Shown here: positions 39,587 to 52,326 of the stretch, piece after piece | How the letters are laid out: each line of letters starts with the position of its first letter | Numbering within the stretch: the first letter of the stretch is position 1 | Assembly: GCF_000472525.1 (NCBI RefSeq) | Contig: NZ_AWZT01000011.1 | Coordinates: 1-64,000, forward strand | Direction of reading: 5' to 3' | Source of the DNA: Paraburkholderia dilworthii | GTDB taxonomy: Bacteria > Pseudomonadota > Gammaproteobacteria > Burkholderiales > Burkholderiaceae | DNA length: 64,000 nt | Notes under the pieces: generated by a model | The model's database searches: none | Seen by the model: only the letters and a program-made list of their open reading frames with translations | What the model was told of the DNA's origin: nothing | Program-made: the position numbers and the translations under genes

Positions 39587-41512
39587 ATGGTTTCCCCGCA
39601 TTCGCAATTGTTGAAGGTCACGCAGCGCGTGATCGAACGCAGCAAGCCGACTCGCCAGGCGTATCTCGCCCGCATTCATGAGGCGCAGGGCAAGTTTCCG
39701 GCGCGCGGCGCGCTCTCGTGCGCCAATCTGGCCCACGGTTTTGCGGGTCTCGAAGGCAACGACAAGCTTGTCATCAAGCAGATCCGCGAACCGAACATCG
39801 GCATCGTCTCCTCGTACAACGAGATGCTGTCGGCTCACGCGCCGTACAAAAACTACCCGGACATCATCAAGCAGGCCGCGCGCGAAAACGGCGGCGTCGC
39901 GCAATTCGCGGGCGGCGTGCCGGCCATGTGCGACGGCATCACGCAAGGCAATGCGGGCATGGAGCTGTCACTCTTCTCGCGCGAAGTCATCGCGATGAGT
40001 ACGGCAGTTGCGCTCACGCACAACATGTTCGACGCAGCGCTGTGCCTCGGCATCTGCGACAAGATCGTGCCGGGCCTCTTGATCGGCGCGCTGCAATTCG
40101 GCCACCTGCCGACCATTTTCGTGCCGGCCGGTCCGATGACGAGCGGTCTGTCGAACGACGACAAAGCCAAGACCCGCCAGCAGTTCGCGACCGGCCAGTG
40201 CGGTCGCGACGCGCTGCTCGAAGCCGAAGCCGCCGCGTATCACGGCCACGGCACCTGCACGTTCTACGGCACCGCGAACAGCAACCAGATGCTGATGGAG
40301 ATCATGGGTCTGCATCTGCCGGGCTCGGCTTTCGTGCATCCGCATACGCCGCTGCGTGACGCGTTGACCGCGCAGGCTGCGCGCCGCGTGCTCGATCTGA
40401 CTGTCGAGCGCGGCAATTACATGCCGATCGGCCATGTGGTCGATGAGAAGGCAGTCGTCAACGGCATAGTCGCTCTGCTGGCGACGGGCGGCTCGACGAA
40501 TCACACGCTGCACCTCGTCGCGATTGCGCGCGCGGCGGGCATCGTGATCGACTGGGACGACTTCGACACGCTGTCGCAAGCCGTGCCGCTGCTCGCGAAA
40601 ATCTATCCGAACGGTAAGGCCGACGTGAATCATTTCCACGCGGCCGGCGGCGTCGCGTTCCTGGTGCGTAATCTGCTCGAAGGCGGATTGCTGCATGAAG
40701 ACGTCAACACAGTGGCCGGCCAGGGACTGCAGCACTACACGGAAGAACCGAAGCTGATCGACGGCAAGCTGCAATGGGTGCCGGGCGTACAAGCCAGCGC
40801 AGACACCGCTGTATTGCGCGGCATCAAGGAGCCGTTCCAGGCGGACGGCGGCCTGCGTCTGATGCAGGGAAAGTTGGGACGCGGCGTGATCAAGATTTCG
40901 GCGGTCGCGCAGCAGCATCGCAAGGTGAAGGCGCCGGCGATTGTCTTCGACTCGCAGGAGGCCGTGCAGGAAGCGTTCGACAATGGCGAACTGAAGCGCG
41001 ACTTCATCGCCGTCGTGCGATTCCAGGGCGCGCGGGCAAACGGCATGCCCGAACTGCATCGTTTGACGCCACTGTTGGGTGTGTTGCAGGATCAAGGTTT
41101 TCATGTCGCGTTGGTCACGGACGGGCGCATGTCCGGAGCGTCGGGTAAGGTGCCGGCGGTGATTCATCTGTCGCCGGAAGCGCTGTTGCAAGGGCCGATT
41201 GGCAAAGTGCGCACCGGCGACGTGCTGGTGATCGACGCCGAAGCCGGCGTGCTCGACGTCGAGATCGACGCGGCAGAGTGGGCCGCGCGCCCGAATGCCG
41301 TGCCGCTGCATCAGGCGGAGAACGAAGTCGGTTTTGGGCGCGAGCTGTTCGGTGTGTTCCGCGCGGCGGCAGCGCCGGCGGAGCAGGGCGCGTCGGTGTT
41401 CGGCCCGATGGTGGGCGAGCGTCCGGCGTCGCAGGGCGAGCAGGCGGCCCCTGCCGTGAAGCATGTGGGTGAGCCGGGCGTAACTGTGGCGAGCACCACG
41501 CAGGCGGGGTAA
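39587..41512 (+). CDS. edd: Phosphogluconate dehydratase
   Basis: A 641-residue IlvD/Edd-family Fe-S dehydratase converting 6-phosphogluconate to KDPG, first enzyme of the Entner-Doudoroff pathway. Cluster and substrate regions are [39 protein letters not shown] and [14 protein letters not shown], the last near the active site. E. coli Edd has 603 residues; the excess is a C-terminal low-complexity tail. ATG 39587 follows GAAGGAG. Operon with eda, gntP and gntK is likely. Confidence 0.95.
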   Translation: MVSPHSQLLKVTQRVIERSKPTRQAYLARIHEAQGKFPARGALSCANLAHGFAGLEGNDKLVIKQIREPNIGIVSSYNEMLSAHAPYKNYPDIIKQAARENGGVAQFAGGVPAMCDGITQGNAGMELSLFSREVIAMSTAVALTHNMFDAALCLGICDKIVPGLLIGALQFGHLPTIFVPAGPMTSGLSNDDKAKTRQQFATGQCGRDALLEAEAAAYHGHGTCTFYGTANSNQMLMEIMGLHLPGSAFVHPHTPLRDALTAQAARRVLDLTVERGNYMPIGHVVDEKAVVNGIVALLATGGSTNHTLHLVAIARAAGIVIDWDDFDTLSQAVPLLAKIYPNGKADVNHFHAAGGVAFLVRNLLEGGLLHEDVNTVAGQGLQHYTEEPKLIDGKLQWVPGVQASADTAVLRGIKEPFQADGGLRLMQGKLGRGVIKISAVAQQHRKVKAPAIVFDSQEAVQEAFDNGELKRDFIAVVRFQGARANGMPELHRLTPLLGVLQDQGFHVALVTDGRMSGASGKVPAVIHLSPEALLQGPIGKVRTGDVLVIDAEAGVLDVEIDAAEWAARPNAVPLHQAENEVGFGRELFGVFRAAAAPAEQGASVFGPMVGERPASQGEQAAPAVKHVGEPGVTVASTTQAG

Positions 41513-41786
41513 GCGGGCGCCGCCGCGCGATAACTGGCCGAGCCAATGACGCAAAACAGGTAGAACCCGGACTGTGTAGGCCAGTCGACTAGCCCGATCG
41601 AGCAACGGACTGACCACGCCGACTGACGAAGCCAACTGACAAACTGACCGCTCCGACTGGCTAAGCGAACCGAGTAGGCCAGGCAAGCCGGCAATCAAGT
41701 CAGCCAACTGGGTCAGCCAACAGAGCCAACCAGTCCAGCCAACCAGGCGTGCCAACCGGCAACTGACAGAAACAAGGAGTTTGACT
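41513..41786. repeat. edd-eda gap with degenerate GCCAAC repeats
   Basis: A 274-bp gap rich in imperfect copies of a GCCAACTG-like unit: GCCAAC occurs at 41631, 41703, 41716, 41725, 41738 and 41751, among related CCGACTG and CAACTGAC strings. I see no gene or terminator. It looks like slippage-generated sequence. Confidence 0.65.
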
Positions 41787-42428
41787 ATGACGTCGAAAAC
41801 AGTAAGCGATATCGTGCGCCTCGGTCCGGTGATTCCGGTACTGGCGTTCGACTCCGTCGAGCAGGGCGAACATGTGTCGCGCGCGCTGCATGCAGGCGGC
41901 GTGAAAGTGCTCGAGATTACGCTGCGCACGGCGGCCGGACTGGAAGCGATCGAGCGCGCAAGCCAGCTGGCCGAAGACATCGTCGTGGGCGTCGGCACGA
42001 TCACGAAGCCCGAGCACTGCGCCCAGGCGAAGAAGGCGGGCGCGCAGTTCGGCGTCTCGCCGGGTCTCACGAAGGACATGCACAAGGCCGCGCAGGACGC
42101 CGGCCTTCCCCTTCTGCCGGGCGTGATGACACCGAGCGACATCATCACCGCGCTTGAACTCGGCTATGAGATCGTGAAATTTTTCCCGGCGCAGCAAGCG
42201 GGCGGCGTGCCGATGCTGCAAGCTTTTCATGGCCCCTTTCCGACGTTGAAGTTTTGCCCGACGGGCGGCATCACGGCGGAAACCGCCACGCATTTCCTGT
42301 CGTTGCCGAACGTGGTGTGCGTAGGCGGCTCCTGGCTCACGCCGAAAGCCGCGCTGGCCGCGCAAAACTGGGACGAAGTCACACGTCTCGCGCGCGCTGC
42401 GAGCCAATTGGCTGCGCCCGCTCACTAG
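41787..42428 (+). CDS. eda: KDPG aldolase (2-dehydro-3-deoxyphosphogluconate aldolase)
   Basis: A 213-residue class I aldolase cleaving KDPG to pyruvate and glyceraldehyde 3-phosphate. Schiff-base lysine is K131 in VKFFPAQQ and the catalytic glutamate is E43 in VLEITLRT. ATG 41787 follows AAGGAGT. The gene is second in the Entner-Doudoroff cluster and its substrate is the probable HexR effector. The class and size match dgoA at 2695, but the sequence differs clearly, so the two serve different sugar acids. Confidence 0.96.
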   Translation: MTSKTVSDIVRLGPVIPVLAFDSVEQGEHVSRALHAGGVKVLEITLRTAAGLEAIERASQLAEDIVVGVGTITKPEHCAQAKKAGAQFGVSPGLTKDMHKAAQDAGLPLLPGVMTPSDIITALELGYEIVKFFPAQQAGGVPMLQAFHGPFPTLKFCPTGGITAETATHFLSLPNVVCVGGSWLTPKAALAAQNWDEVTRLARAASQLAAPAH

Positions 42429-42477
42429 TTGCTATCCGCCGCATTCAGTTCAAGCAGCAGCAAGCCAGAAGTTGAAG

Positions 42478-42520
42478 AGCCTCGTCGATACAGCCTGTCG
42501 GGCTGTCGCGGCGAGGCTTC
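42478..42520 (+). terminator. Branched hairpin after eda, possible partial terminator
   Basis: Outer stem AGCCTCG/CGAGGCT (42478-42484 with 42512-42518) encloses an inner stem ACAGCC/GGCTGT. The tail TCGTTGC is poor in T, so it may slow rather than end transcription before gntP. Confidence 0.5.
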
Positions 42521-42677
42521 GTTGCAAATAAGCTCGCTAGTTTCGCGGGCGTTTCAGGACAACAGACAGTAAAATTCAGCGTCCGCGTGGTTCGCACATC
42601 TGAGGCGCGCCGGTCGCCATGAGACGAGGTGGCTGCCGTGTTCGCACCCACAATCAATAACGCAAAGGAGGAGCTTC

Positions 42678-44072
42678 ATGGAAGCTGTTCACGGCAGCAT
42701 GCTGCTGGTATATGGGGTGATCGCCATCGCCCTGCTGATCTTGTTGATCACGCGCTACAAGGTCTATCCGTTCCTCGTCCTGATCATCGTGTCGCTGCTG
42801 CTTGGGCTCGCGTCCGGCATGCCGATGGCGACCATCGTCAAATCGTTCGAAACCGGTAACGGCAATACACTTGGGCACATCGCGGTAGTGGTGGGTCTCG
42901 GCACGATGCTCGGCAAGATGATGGCCGAATCGGGCGGCGCCGAGCGCATTGCCACCACGCTCATCGACTGGTTCGGCGAGAAGAATATTCACTGGGCAAT
43001 GATGGTCGTCGCGATCATCGTCGGTCTGCCCGTGTTCTTCGAAGTCGGCTTCGTGCTGCTGATTCCGATTGCCTTCAACGTCGCGAAGCGCACCAATAAA
43101 TCGCTGCTGCTGGTCGGCCTGCCGATGGTCGCGGGTCTGTCCGTCGTGCACGGGCTGATTCCGCCGCATCCGGCCGCAATGCTCGCCGTGCAGCAATATC
43201 ACGCGGATATCGGCAAGACGATCGCTTACGGGCTGATCGTCGGCGTGCCGACGGCGATCGTCGCCGGTCCGCTGTTCGCGCTGCTGATCAACCGCTACGT
43301 CAAGCTGCCGCAAGAGAACGCGCTCGCCGCGCAGTTTCTCAACAGGGACGAAGTGACGCTCTCCGGCACGCCGGGCGGCGCAAACGCAGCGCCGAAGCGT
43401 GAACTGCCGAGTTTCGGCATCACGCTCTTTACGGTTCTGCTGCCCGTGATCCTGATGCTGGTGGGCAGTTGGGCCGATCTCGTCTTCGCGCCGAAGACCT
43501 TGCCGAACGACCTGCTGCATTTCGTCGGCAACTCGGACGTCGCATTGCTGATCGCGGTGCTGGTCAGCTTCTGGACGTTCGGTGCGAGCCGCGGTTTCAA
43601 TCGTGAGCAAATCCAGAAATTCTGCGGCGAATGTCTCGCGCCGATCGCGGGCATTACGCTGATCGTCGGTGCGGGCGGCGGTTTTGGGCGCGTGCTGATG
43701 GATAGCGGCATTTCGAAGGAAATCGTCGCGGCAGCTACTTCGGCGCATCTGTCGCCGTTGCTGTTCGGCTGGCTGGTTGCGGCGCTGATCCGTCTCGCAA
43801 CGGGCTCGGCGACGGTCGCAATGACCACCGCATGCGGCATTGTCGCGCCGATCGCGGCGGCAAGCGGCGTACAGGTGAAGCCGGAATTGCTCGTGCTGGC
43901 AACGGGCTCCGGCTCGCTGATTTTCTCGCACGTGAACGACGGCGGTTTCTGGCTGATCAAGGAATACTTCGGTATGACGGTGGGGCAGACCTTCAAGACA
44001 TGGTCGCTCCTCGAGACCATCATTTCGCTGATGGGTTTGGGCTTGACCTTCGCGCTCGCGGCGGTCCTGTAA
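42678..44072 (+). CDS. gntP: Gluconate:H+ symporter, GntP family
   Basis: A 464-residue inner-membrane gluconate permease with 12-14 hydrophobic helices. Family marks include GLGTMLGKMMAESGGAERI, VGLPVFFEVGFVLL, GLIPPHPAAML and the late GSGSLIFSHVNDGGFWL. Start ATG 42678 follows a near-perfect AAAGGAGGAG. It imports gluconate for GntK, encoded 10 bp downstream, then the phosphorylated product enters Edd/Eda. Confidence 0.94.
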   Translation: MEAVHGSMLLVYGVIAIALLILLITRYKVYPFLVLIIVSLLLGLASGMPMATIVKSFETGNGNTLGHIAVVVGLGTMLGKMMAESGGAERIATTLIDWFGEKNIHWAMMVVAIIVGLPVFFEVGFVLLIPIAFNVAKRTNKSLLLVGLPMVAGLSVVHGLIPPHPAAMLAVQQYHADIGKTIAYGLIVGVPTAIVAGPLFALLINRYVKLPQENALAAQFLNRDEVTLSGTPGGANAAPKRELPSFGITLFTVLLPVILMLVGSWADLVFAPKTLPNDLLHFVGNSDVALLIAVLVSFWTFGASRGFNREQIQKFCGECLAPIAGITLIVGAGGGFGRVLMDSGISKEIVAAATSAHLSPLLFGWLVAALIRLATGSATVAMTTACGIVAPIAAASGVQVKPELLVLATGSGSLIFSHVNDGGFWLIKEYFGMTVGQTFKTWSLLETIISLMGLGLTFALAAVL

Positions 44073-44082
44073 GGAGTTTTTG

Positions 44083-44577
44083 ATGATTTTGATCGCAATG
44101 GGCGTGTCGGGCGCCGGCAAAACGAGAATTGGCGAGATGCTGGCAGAGCGCCTGCACTGCGCGTTCACCGACGGCGACGCGTTTCACAGCGCCGCCAACA
44201 AGGAGAAAATGCACCACGGCATTCCGCTCACCGACGAAGACCGGTGGCCGTGGCTCAAAACTATCCGCGCCGCGATCGAAGAAAAGCAGAAGGCGGGCGA
44301 GACGGCGGTGTTCACGTGTTCGTCGCTGAAGCGCTCGTATCGCGACATTTTGCGCGACGGCGACAAGGACGTGTGCTTCGTGTATCTGAAGGGCTCGCGC
44401 GAGGTGCTGGAAGAACGTCTGACCACGCGTACCGGCCACTTCTTCGATCCCTCGCTGCTGCAAAGCCAACTCGACACGCTCGAAGAACCGGGCGCGGACG
44501 AGGCGGTGACGGTGAACATCGAACTGTCGCCGGAACAGATAGTCGACGACGTGTTGAAGCAGGTCGAGCAGCGGTAA
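44083..44577 (+). CDS. gntK: Gluconokinase
   Basis: A 164-residue P-loop kinase converting gluconate to 6-phosphogluconate. Walker A is GVSGAGKTRIG near residues 8-18; FTDGDAFHSAANKEKM and TCSSLKRSYRDILR are the substrate-binding blocks of thermoresistant-type gluconokinases. ATG 44083 follows TAAGGAG, partly inside the gntP stop. It feeds 6-phosphogluconate to Edd. Confidence 0.95.
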   Translation: MILIAMGVSGAGKTRIGEMLAERLHCAFTDGDAFHSAANKEKMHHGIPLTDEDRWPWLKTIRAAIEEKQKAGETAVFTCSSLKRSYRDILRDGDKDVCFVYLKGSREVLEERLTTRTGHFFDPSLLQSQLDTLEEPGADEAVTVNIELSPEQIVDDVLKQVEQR

Positions 44578-44609
44578 GCTCCCGCGCGGAGATTGCCGTT
44601 CAGATGCAA

Positions 44610-44640
44610 AAAAGCCGCTCCTTGGAGCGGCTTTTCTTTT
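44610..44640 (+). terminator. Intrinsic terminator of the edd-eda-gntPK genes
   Basis: A 12-bp perfect stem (44610-44621 with 44624-44635) with a two-base loop, followed by CTTTT. The GCCGCTCC/GGAGCGGC core is the same as in the gapA terminator. Confidence 0.9.
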
Positions 44641-44670
44641 GCCTTTTGCCTTGAAGAACGACCCAGGCTC

Positions 44671-46954
<2,284 letters not shown>

Positions 46955-47236
46955 GGGCTGGGTCCGCGTTGCGCGGCGAGGTAAGTGACGGTTGTGGATC
47001 GGCATCTGCCGGGGCGCGGCCGCTCGTTGCAGCGTGGCGCAAGCAGGTGGAGCGCCGCACGCTTGCGGCCGACGCAAGATAGCGACGTGCGGCGCGCCGA
47101 ACTATCGGCGGAATCCGATTTTTTGGCGAAGCTGCGATAAGCGGGCGCAAGCAAAGCGGGCGCAAGCAAAGCAGGCGCGCCTCGCGGCACCCACTAGAAT
47201 GCTGACTTCTTCTTTCTCGCCGGCAGCAGGCTGCGC
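46955..47236. other. Divergent gap with a 15-bp direct repeat
   Basis: Non-coding gap between the glycosyltransferase and LysR genes. It contains GCGGGCGCAAGCAAA twice in tandem (47142-47156, 47157-47171) and a partial third copy. No operator of clear LysR form (T-n11-A) stands out. Confidence 0.5.
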
Positions 47237-48193
47237 ATGGAACTGAAATGGCTCGAAGACTTCGTTTCGCTCGCGGAAACGCGTAGTTTCAGCCGCTCGG
47301 CTGAATTGCGTCATGTCACCCAGCCGGCGTTTTCGCGGCGCATTCAGGCGCTCGAGGCGTGGCTCGGCACCGAGTTGATCGACCGCTCGGTGTATCCGAC
47401 GCGGCTCACGGCTGCGGGCCAGGTCTTCAACGAGCAGGCGCTCGCGATGCTCTCGCAGTTTCACGAGGCACGGGCGCTGTTGCGCGGCCATACGGCGACG
47501 CCCCAAGCGACGATCGAATTCGCCGTGCCGCATACGTTGTCGCTCACGTACTTTCCGCGCTGGCTGCAACGCATCGAGGCGCAGATGGGCCCGATCCATA
47601 CGCGATTGCGCGCGCTCAACGTGCACGACGCGGCGCTGTCGCTGGTGGAAGGCGGTTGCGATGTCATGATGGGTTATCACCATCCCAGTCATCCGGTCGC
47701 GCTCGATCCGGGCCGCTATGACATGCTGACGCTCGGCAACGAGCCGATCAGCCCGTTCTCCGCGCCGGGGCGTGCAGGCCGGCCGCGTCACACGTTGCCG
47801 GGCACGGCGCAAGCGCCTACGCCTTACCTGTCGTACACGCCGAACGCATATCTCGGACGCATGACCGAGGTGATTCTGGCCAACGCGCCCGAACGCCTGC
47901 ATCTGGACCGTCTTTACGAAACCGACATGGCGGAAGGCCTCAAGGCGATGGCGCTGGCCGGCCACGGCATCGCCTTCCTGCCGCACAGCGCGGTGGAAGA
48001 CGCGGTCGCAGACGGCAAGCTGATCCGGCTCGACCGTGCGAGCCGCGGCACGCCCGAAGGGCAACTCACGCTCACTATGGAAATTCGCCTGTATCGCGAC
48101 AAGCTGGCCGCCAAAAGCGACGACGCGCGTCAGATCCTTGTGCGGCAGTTATGGGAAGTGGTCTCTGAAGAACTCGCGCACGGCGGCGCATGA
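47237..48193 (+). CDS. LysR-family transcriptional regulator
   Basis: A 318-residue regulator. The N-terminal winged helix covers about 1-60 (WLEDFVSLAETRSFSRSAELRHVTQPAFSRRIQALE, recognition helix in QPAFSRRI), and the rest is a periplasmic-binding-protein-like effector domain. It lies 140 bp upstream of gdhA in the same direction, so it may control glutamate dehydrogenase and the glt transporter. The region TLPGTAQAPTPYLSYTPN is a hinge-like segment. Ligand unknown. Confidence 0.9.
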   Translation: MELKWLEDFVSLAETRSFSRSAELRHVTQPAFSRRIQALEAWLGTELIDRSVYPTRLTAAGQVFNEQALAMLSQFHEARALLRGHTATPQATIEFAVPHTLSLTYFPRWLQRIEAQMGPIHTRLRALNVHDAALSLVEGGCDVMMGYHHPSHPVALDPGRYDMLTLGNEPISPFSAPGRAGRPRHTLPGTAQAPTPYLSYTPNAYLGRMTEVILANAPERLHLDRLYETDMAEGLKAMALAGHGIAFLPHSAVEDAVADGKLIRLDRASRGTPEGQLTLTMEIRLYRDKLAAKSDDARQILVRQLWEVVSEELAHGGA

Positions 48194-48332
48194 AAAACCT
48201 GCGTGGCAACGACGCGGATTTGCAGCTTCCCGGAGATTATGCAAAAAAAACATAAGGGGATAAGGAAACGGCATTGGATTTCAAAACGGCCTTTTTCGAC
48301 AATGCTGCTATTCGATCAACGCCGGAGCGTTC

Positions 48333-49646
48333 ATGTCTTCCCAGCAGCAAGTCGCACAATCCGCCTCATCGTTGCAGTCGGTTCCCTCCTATCTGAATAG
48401 CGAAGATCTCGGCCCGTGGGGTAACTACCTGCGCCAGGTCGACCGCGTCGCGCCGTACCTCGGCTCGTTGTCGCGCTGGCTCGAAACCCTGAAGCGCCCG
48501 AAGCGCATTTTGATCGTCGACGTGCCTATCGAACTCGATAACGGCACTGTCGCGCACTTCGAGGGCTACCGCGTTCAGCACAACGTGTCGCGTGGTCCGG
48601 GCAAGGGCGGTGTACGTTATCACCAGGACGTGACGCTGTCGGAAGTGATGGCGCTGTCCGCGTGGATGTCGGTGAAGAACGCGGCGGTGAACGTGCCTTA
48701 CGGCGGCGCCAAGGGCGGTATCCGTGTCGATCCGCGCACCTTGTCGCGCGGTGAACTGGAGCGCATGACGCGCCGCTACACGAGCGAAATCGGCATCATC
48801 ATCGGACCGAACACCGACATTCCCGCGCCGGACGTGAACACGAACGAGCAGATCATGGCGTGGATGATGGACACGTACTCCATGAACCAGGGCCAAACGG
48901 CGACGGGTGTGGTGACCGGCAAGCCGATCACGCTCGGCGGTTCCCTCGGCCGCCGCGAAGCGACGGGCCGCGGCGTGTTCGTGGTCGGCTGCGAAGCGGC
49001 GCGCCGTATCGGCTTCGACATCGAAGGTGCGCGCATTGCCGTGCAAGGTTTCGGCAACGTCGGCGGAATCGCCGCGCGCCTGTTCCAGGAAGCGGGTGCG
49101 AAGGTGGTCGCGGTGCAGGATCACACCGGCTCGCTCTACAAGTCGACCGGTATCGACGCGGTCGCGTTGCTCGATCACGTGGCGAAGACGGGCGGCGTCG
49201 GTGGTTTCCCCGAAGCCGACTCGGTGGCGAACGAAGAATTCTGGAGCGTCGAATCCGACATCCTGATCCCGGCCGCGCTCGAAAACCAGATCACCGAAAA
49301 GAACGCCGGCAAGATCAAGACGAAGATCGTCGTGGAAGGCGCGAACGGCCCGACCACCACGGCCGCCGACGACATCTTGCACGACCGCGGCATCCTCGTG
49401 ATTCCGGACGTGGTGGCCAATGCGGGCGGCGTGACGGTGTCGTACTTCGAATGGGTGCAGGACTTCTCGAGCTTCTTCTGGACCGAAGACGAAATCAACC
49501 AGCGCCTCGAGCGCGTGATGCGCGAAGCATTTGCCGCGGTGTGGCAAGTGTCGAGCGAGCAGAAGGTGTCGGTGCGGACGGCGGCGTTTATCGTCGCGTG
49601 TAAGCGGATTCTGCAAGCGCGCGAAATGCGCGGCCTGTATCCCTGA
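48333..49646 (+). CDS. gdhA: Glutamate dehydrogenase (Glu/Leu/Phe/Val dehydrogenase family)
   Basis: A 437-residue NAD(P)-linked dehydrogenase interconverting glutamate and 2-oxoglutarate. The catalytic lysine is K127 in [13 protein letters not shown], and [11 protein letters not shown] binds substrate. The Rossmann motif is [15 protein letters not shown], followed by EGANGPTT. The length and VAVQDHTG after beta-2 fit the smaller hexameric, often NAD-linked catabolic type. It is followed by a terminator and then the glutamate/aspartate importer, suggesting a catabolic role. Confidence 0.94.
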   Translation: MSSQQQVAQSASSLQSVPSYLNSEDLGPWGNYLRQVDRVAPYLGSLSRWLETLKRPKRILIVDVPIELDNGTVAHFEGYRVQHNVSRGPGKGGVRYHQDVTLSEVMALSAWMSVKNAAVNVPYGGAKGGIRVDPRTLSRGELERMTRRYTSEIGIIIGPNTDIPAPDVNTNEQIMAWMMDTYSMNQGQTATGVVTGKPITLGGSLGRREATGRGVFVVGCEAARRIGFDIEGARIAVQGFGNVGGIAARLFQEAGAKVVAVQDHTGSLYKSTGIDAVALLDHVAKTGGVGGFPEADSVANEEFWSVESDILIPAALENQITEKNAGKIKTKIVVEGANGPTTTAADDILHDRGILVIPDVVANAGGVTVSYFEWVQDFSSFFWTEDEINQRLERVMREAFAAVWQVSSEQKVSVRTAAFIVACKRILQAREMRGLYP

Positions 49647-49757
49647 TCGTTGCTTGTAACTCGAGGAAACGGCGGGTCTGCTACCTTGCGGATCTGCCGC
49701 GCATTTCATGTGAATGCGCATGCTTGAACGGGCTCCACAAGAGCGCGTGTTGTACCC

Positions 49758-49792
49758 GGCGGGCGGCATCGTTACGATGCCGCCCGCCTTTG
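49758..49792 (+). terminator. Intrinsic terminator of gdhA
   Basis: A 14-bp perfect stem (49758-49771 with 49775-49788) with loop TTA, followed by TTTGC. It separates gdhA from gltI. Confidence 0.85.
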
Positions 49793-49932
49793 CATATGCG
49801 CAAACGTTGACCGACTGCGCGAAGCCGCCGCCAGGCAATAGCGGCGTGCGCGCAACAACAATGGTTTATAGCCATACTTTCAGAATAATTACTTTGCTAA
49901 ACTGGCGCCGGTTCTTGCCAAGGAGATCAAAC

Positions 49933-50826
49933 ATGAAGGTTAAAAAAGCTGCGCTGCTGCTCGCGACTCTCGGACTGTTTACGGTTGGCGCGCACGCGCA
50001 AGACGCTGGTACGCTGAAGAAAATCAAGGACACGGGCGTCATTTCGCTGGGCCATCGCGAATCGTCGATTCCGTTTTCTTACTACGACGACAAGCAGAAC
50101 GTCATCGGTTATTCGCAGGAATTCGCGTTGAAGGTGGTTGAGGCAGTCAAGCAGAAGCTGAACATGCCGAACCTGAAGGTGAAACTGACGCCGGTCACGT
50201 CGCAAAACCGTATTCCGCTGGTGCAGAACGGCACCGTCGACATGGAATGCGGTTCCACCACGAATAACGCCGAGCGCCAGCAACAAGTGGCGTTCTCGAA
50301 CACAATCTTCGTGATCGGCACGCGTCTGATGACCAAGAAGGATTCGGGCATCAAGGACTGGGCGGACCTGAAGGGCAAGACGGTCGTCACGACCGCCGGC
50401 ACTACGTCCGAGCGCCTGCTTCGCAAGATGAACCAGGACAAGAGCATGGGCATGAACATCATCAGCGCGAAGGATCACGGCGAGTCGTTCCTGACGCTGT
50501 CCACCGGCCGCGCCGCTGCGTTCATGATGGACGACGCGCTGCTCGCGGGCGAGCGCGCGAAGTCGAACAATCCGGGCGATTTCGTGATCGTCGGCGCGCC
50601 GCAGTCGCATGAAGCTTACGGCTGCATGCTGCGCAAGAACGATCCGGAGTTCAAGAAGGTCGTCGACGACGCAATCGCGAAGGTGGAAACCTCGGGCGAA
50701 GCCGACAAGATCTACAAGAAGTGGTTCGAATCGCCGATTCCGCCGAAGGGCCTGAACCTGAACTTCCCGGAAAGCGACGACATGAAGGCGCTCTACAAGA
50801 GCCCGAATGACAAGGCAATCGATTAA
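49933..50826 (+). CDS. gltI: Glutamate/aspartate ABC transporter substrate-binding protein
   Basis: A 297-residue periplasmic binding protein. Sec signal peptide MKVKKAALLLATLGLF, with a likely cut after AHA at residue 22. The amino-acid-binding domain shows LGHRESSIPFSYYD, DMECGSTTNN and TTAGTTSERLL, marks of GltI/YbeJ for glutamate and aspartate. ATG 49933 follows AAGGAGAT. It begins the gltIJKL unit, and the promoter should lie in 49860-49915 (TTGCTAAACT near 49891). Confidence 0.94.
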   Translation: MKVKKAALLLATLGLFTVGAHAQDAGTLKKIKDTGVISLGHRESSIPFSYYDDKQNVIGYSQEFALKVVEAVKQKLNMPNLKVKLTPVTSQNRIPLVQNGTVDMECGSTTNNAERQQQVAFSNTIFVIGTRLMTKKDSGIKDWADLKGKTVVTTAGTTSERLLRKMNQDKSMGMNIISAKDHGESFLTLSTGRAAAFMMDDALLAGERAKSNNPGDFVIVGAPQSHEAYGCMLRKNDPEFKKVVDDAIAKVETSGEADKIYKKWFESPIPPKGLNLNFPESDDMKALYKSPNDKAID

Positions 50827-50908
50827 ACCGTAGCTGTTTTTTTGAAACGCTGAATGAAACGGAAGGGGCCACGCGCTTCTTCCGTTTCTTTTTGCTGGAG
50901 TCTTGGTC

Positions 50909-51649
50909 ATGTCATATCACTGGAACTGGGGCATTCTGCTGAGTCCGGTCTCCACCGGCGAGCCGACCACCTATCTGGGCTGGCTGCTGTCGGGCTTCTG
51001 GGTGACGATTACCGTGTCGCTGTCGGCATGGGTGATCGCGCTGATCGTCGGTTCGTTGTTCGGCGTGCTGCGCACGGTGCCGAACAAATGGGCGTCGGGC
51101 ATCGGCACGCTCTACGTCGCGATTTTTCGCAATATTCCGCTGATCGTGCAGTTCTTCATCTGGTATCTGGTGATACCGGAGCTGTTGCCAGTCTCAATCG
51201 GTACCTGGTTCAAGCAACTGCCGCCGGGCGCGCAGTTCTTCTCTTCGTCGATCATCTGTCTCGGGCTGTTCACTGCCGCGCGTGTGTGCGAGCAGGTGCG
51301 CTCGGGCATCAACGCGTTGCCGCGCGGTCAGCGCGCCGCGGGTCTCGCGATGGGCTTCACACAATGGCAGACGTATCGCTATGTGTTGCTGCCGGTCGCA
51401 TATCGGATCATCGTGCCGCCGCTTACTTCCGAGTTTCTGAATATCTTCAAGAACTCGGCGGTGGCGTCGACGATCGGTCTGCTGGATCTGTCCGCGCAGG
51501 CGCGCCAACTCGTCGACTACACGTCGCAGACGTATGAGTCGTTTATCGCGGTCACGCTGGCCTACGTGCTGATCAACCTGGTCGTGATGCAACTGATGCG
51601 CTGGGTCGAATCCAAGGCCCGGTTGCCCGGCTATATCGGAGGCAAGTGA
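50909..51649 (+). CDS. gltJ: Glutamate/aspartate ABC transporter permease
   Basis: A 246-residue HEAT-subfamily amino acid permease with five helices. The EAA-type loop with [28 protein letters not shown] couples to the ATPase. It opens with [11 protein letters not shown], typical of GltJ. It partners with GltK (next gene; the TGA overlaps its ATG as TGATG) and GltL. ATG 50909 is preferred over TTG 50903; GGAG lies just before. Confidence 0.93.
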   Translation: MSYHWNWGILLSPVSTGEPTTYLGWLLSGFWVTITVSLSAWVIALIVGSLFGVLRTVPNKWASGIGTLYVAIFRNIPLIVQFFIWYLVIPELLPVSIGTWFKQLPPGAQFFSSSIICLGLFTAARVCEQVRSGINALPRGQRAAGLAMGFTQWQTYRYVLLPVAYRIIVPPLTSEFLNIFKNSAVASTIGLLDLSAQARQLVDYTSQTYESFIAVTLAYVLINLVVMQLMRWVESKARLPGYIGGK

Positions 51650-52326
51650 TGCACCATTTCGACTGGAGCGGTATTCCGGGCGCACTGCCTACGTTGTGGA
51701 CCGGCGCCATTGTCACCTTGAAGATCACGCTGATCGCGATCGTGATCGGCATTGTCTGGGGCACGGTTCTCGCGATGTTGCGGCTGTCGTCGTTCAAACC
51801 TTTCGAGTGGTTCGCGAAGGGCTACGTGACGATTTTCCGTTCGATTCCGCTGGTGATGGTCCTCCTGTGGTTCTTCCTGATCGTGCCGCAGGTGCTGCAG
51901 AACGTGCTCGGCCTGTCGCCGGATATCGACATTCGACTCGCGTCCGCAATGGTCGCGTTCTCGCTGTTCGAGGCGGCGTATTACTCCGAGATCATTCGCG
52001 CGGGTATTCAGTCCGTGCCGCGCGGGCAGGTGAACGCGTCGTTCGCGCTTGGCATGAACTACGCGCAGTCCATGCGTCTCGTGGTGTTGCCGCAGGCGTT
52101 TCGCGCAATGGTGCCGCTGCTGCTTACGCAGGGCATCGTGCTGTTTCAGGATACGTCGCTCGTCTACGTGATCAGCCTCGCCGACTTCTTCCGCACCGCC
52201 ACGAATATTGGCGATCGTGACGGCACGAATGTCGAAATGGTACTGTTCGCGGGCGCGTGTTATTTCGTGATCTGCGTGATCGCGTCGAGCCTCGTCAAAG
52301 GTCTTCAGAAAAAGGTCGCAAGATGA
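51649..52326 (+). CDS. gltK: Glutamate/aspartate ABC transporter permease
   Basis: A 225-residue permease, second subunit of the channel. It has five helices and the EAA loop [31 protein letters not shown]. The start ATG 51649 overlaps the TGA of gltJ; a GTG at 51646 is in frame. The end overlaps gltL by ATGA. The coupling ensures equal amounts of the subunits. Confidence 0.93.
   Translation: MHHFDWSGIPGALPTLWTGAIVTLKITLIAIVIGIVWGTVLAMLRLSSFKPFEWFAKGYVTIFRSIPLVMVLLWFFLIVPQVLQNVLGLSPDIDIRLASAMVAFSLFEAAYYSEIIRAGIQSVPRGQVNASFALGMNYAQSMRLVVLPQAFRAMVPLLLTQGIVLFQDTSLVYVISLADFFRTATNIGDRDGTNVEMVLFAGACYFVICVIASSLVKGLQKKVAR

Noticed and set aside
39968..42148. A 726-codon open frame on the minus strand across edd and eda
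   Set aside because: It is antisense to two well-identified enzymes and crosses the repeat-rich gap; composition is unlike a protein.
42640..42677. GntR-type or HexR-type operator before gntP
   Set aside because: I looked for the TGTAG-T5 core or a TGGTnnnACCA palindrome in the eda-gntP gap; only a loose AGTAAAATT string is present, which is too weak to report as a site.
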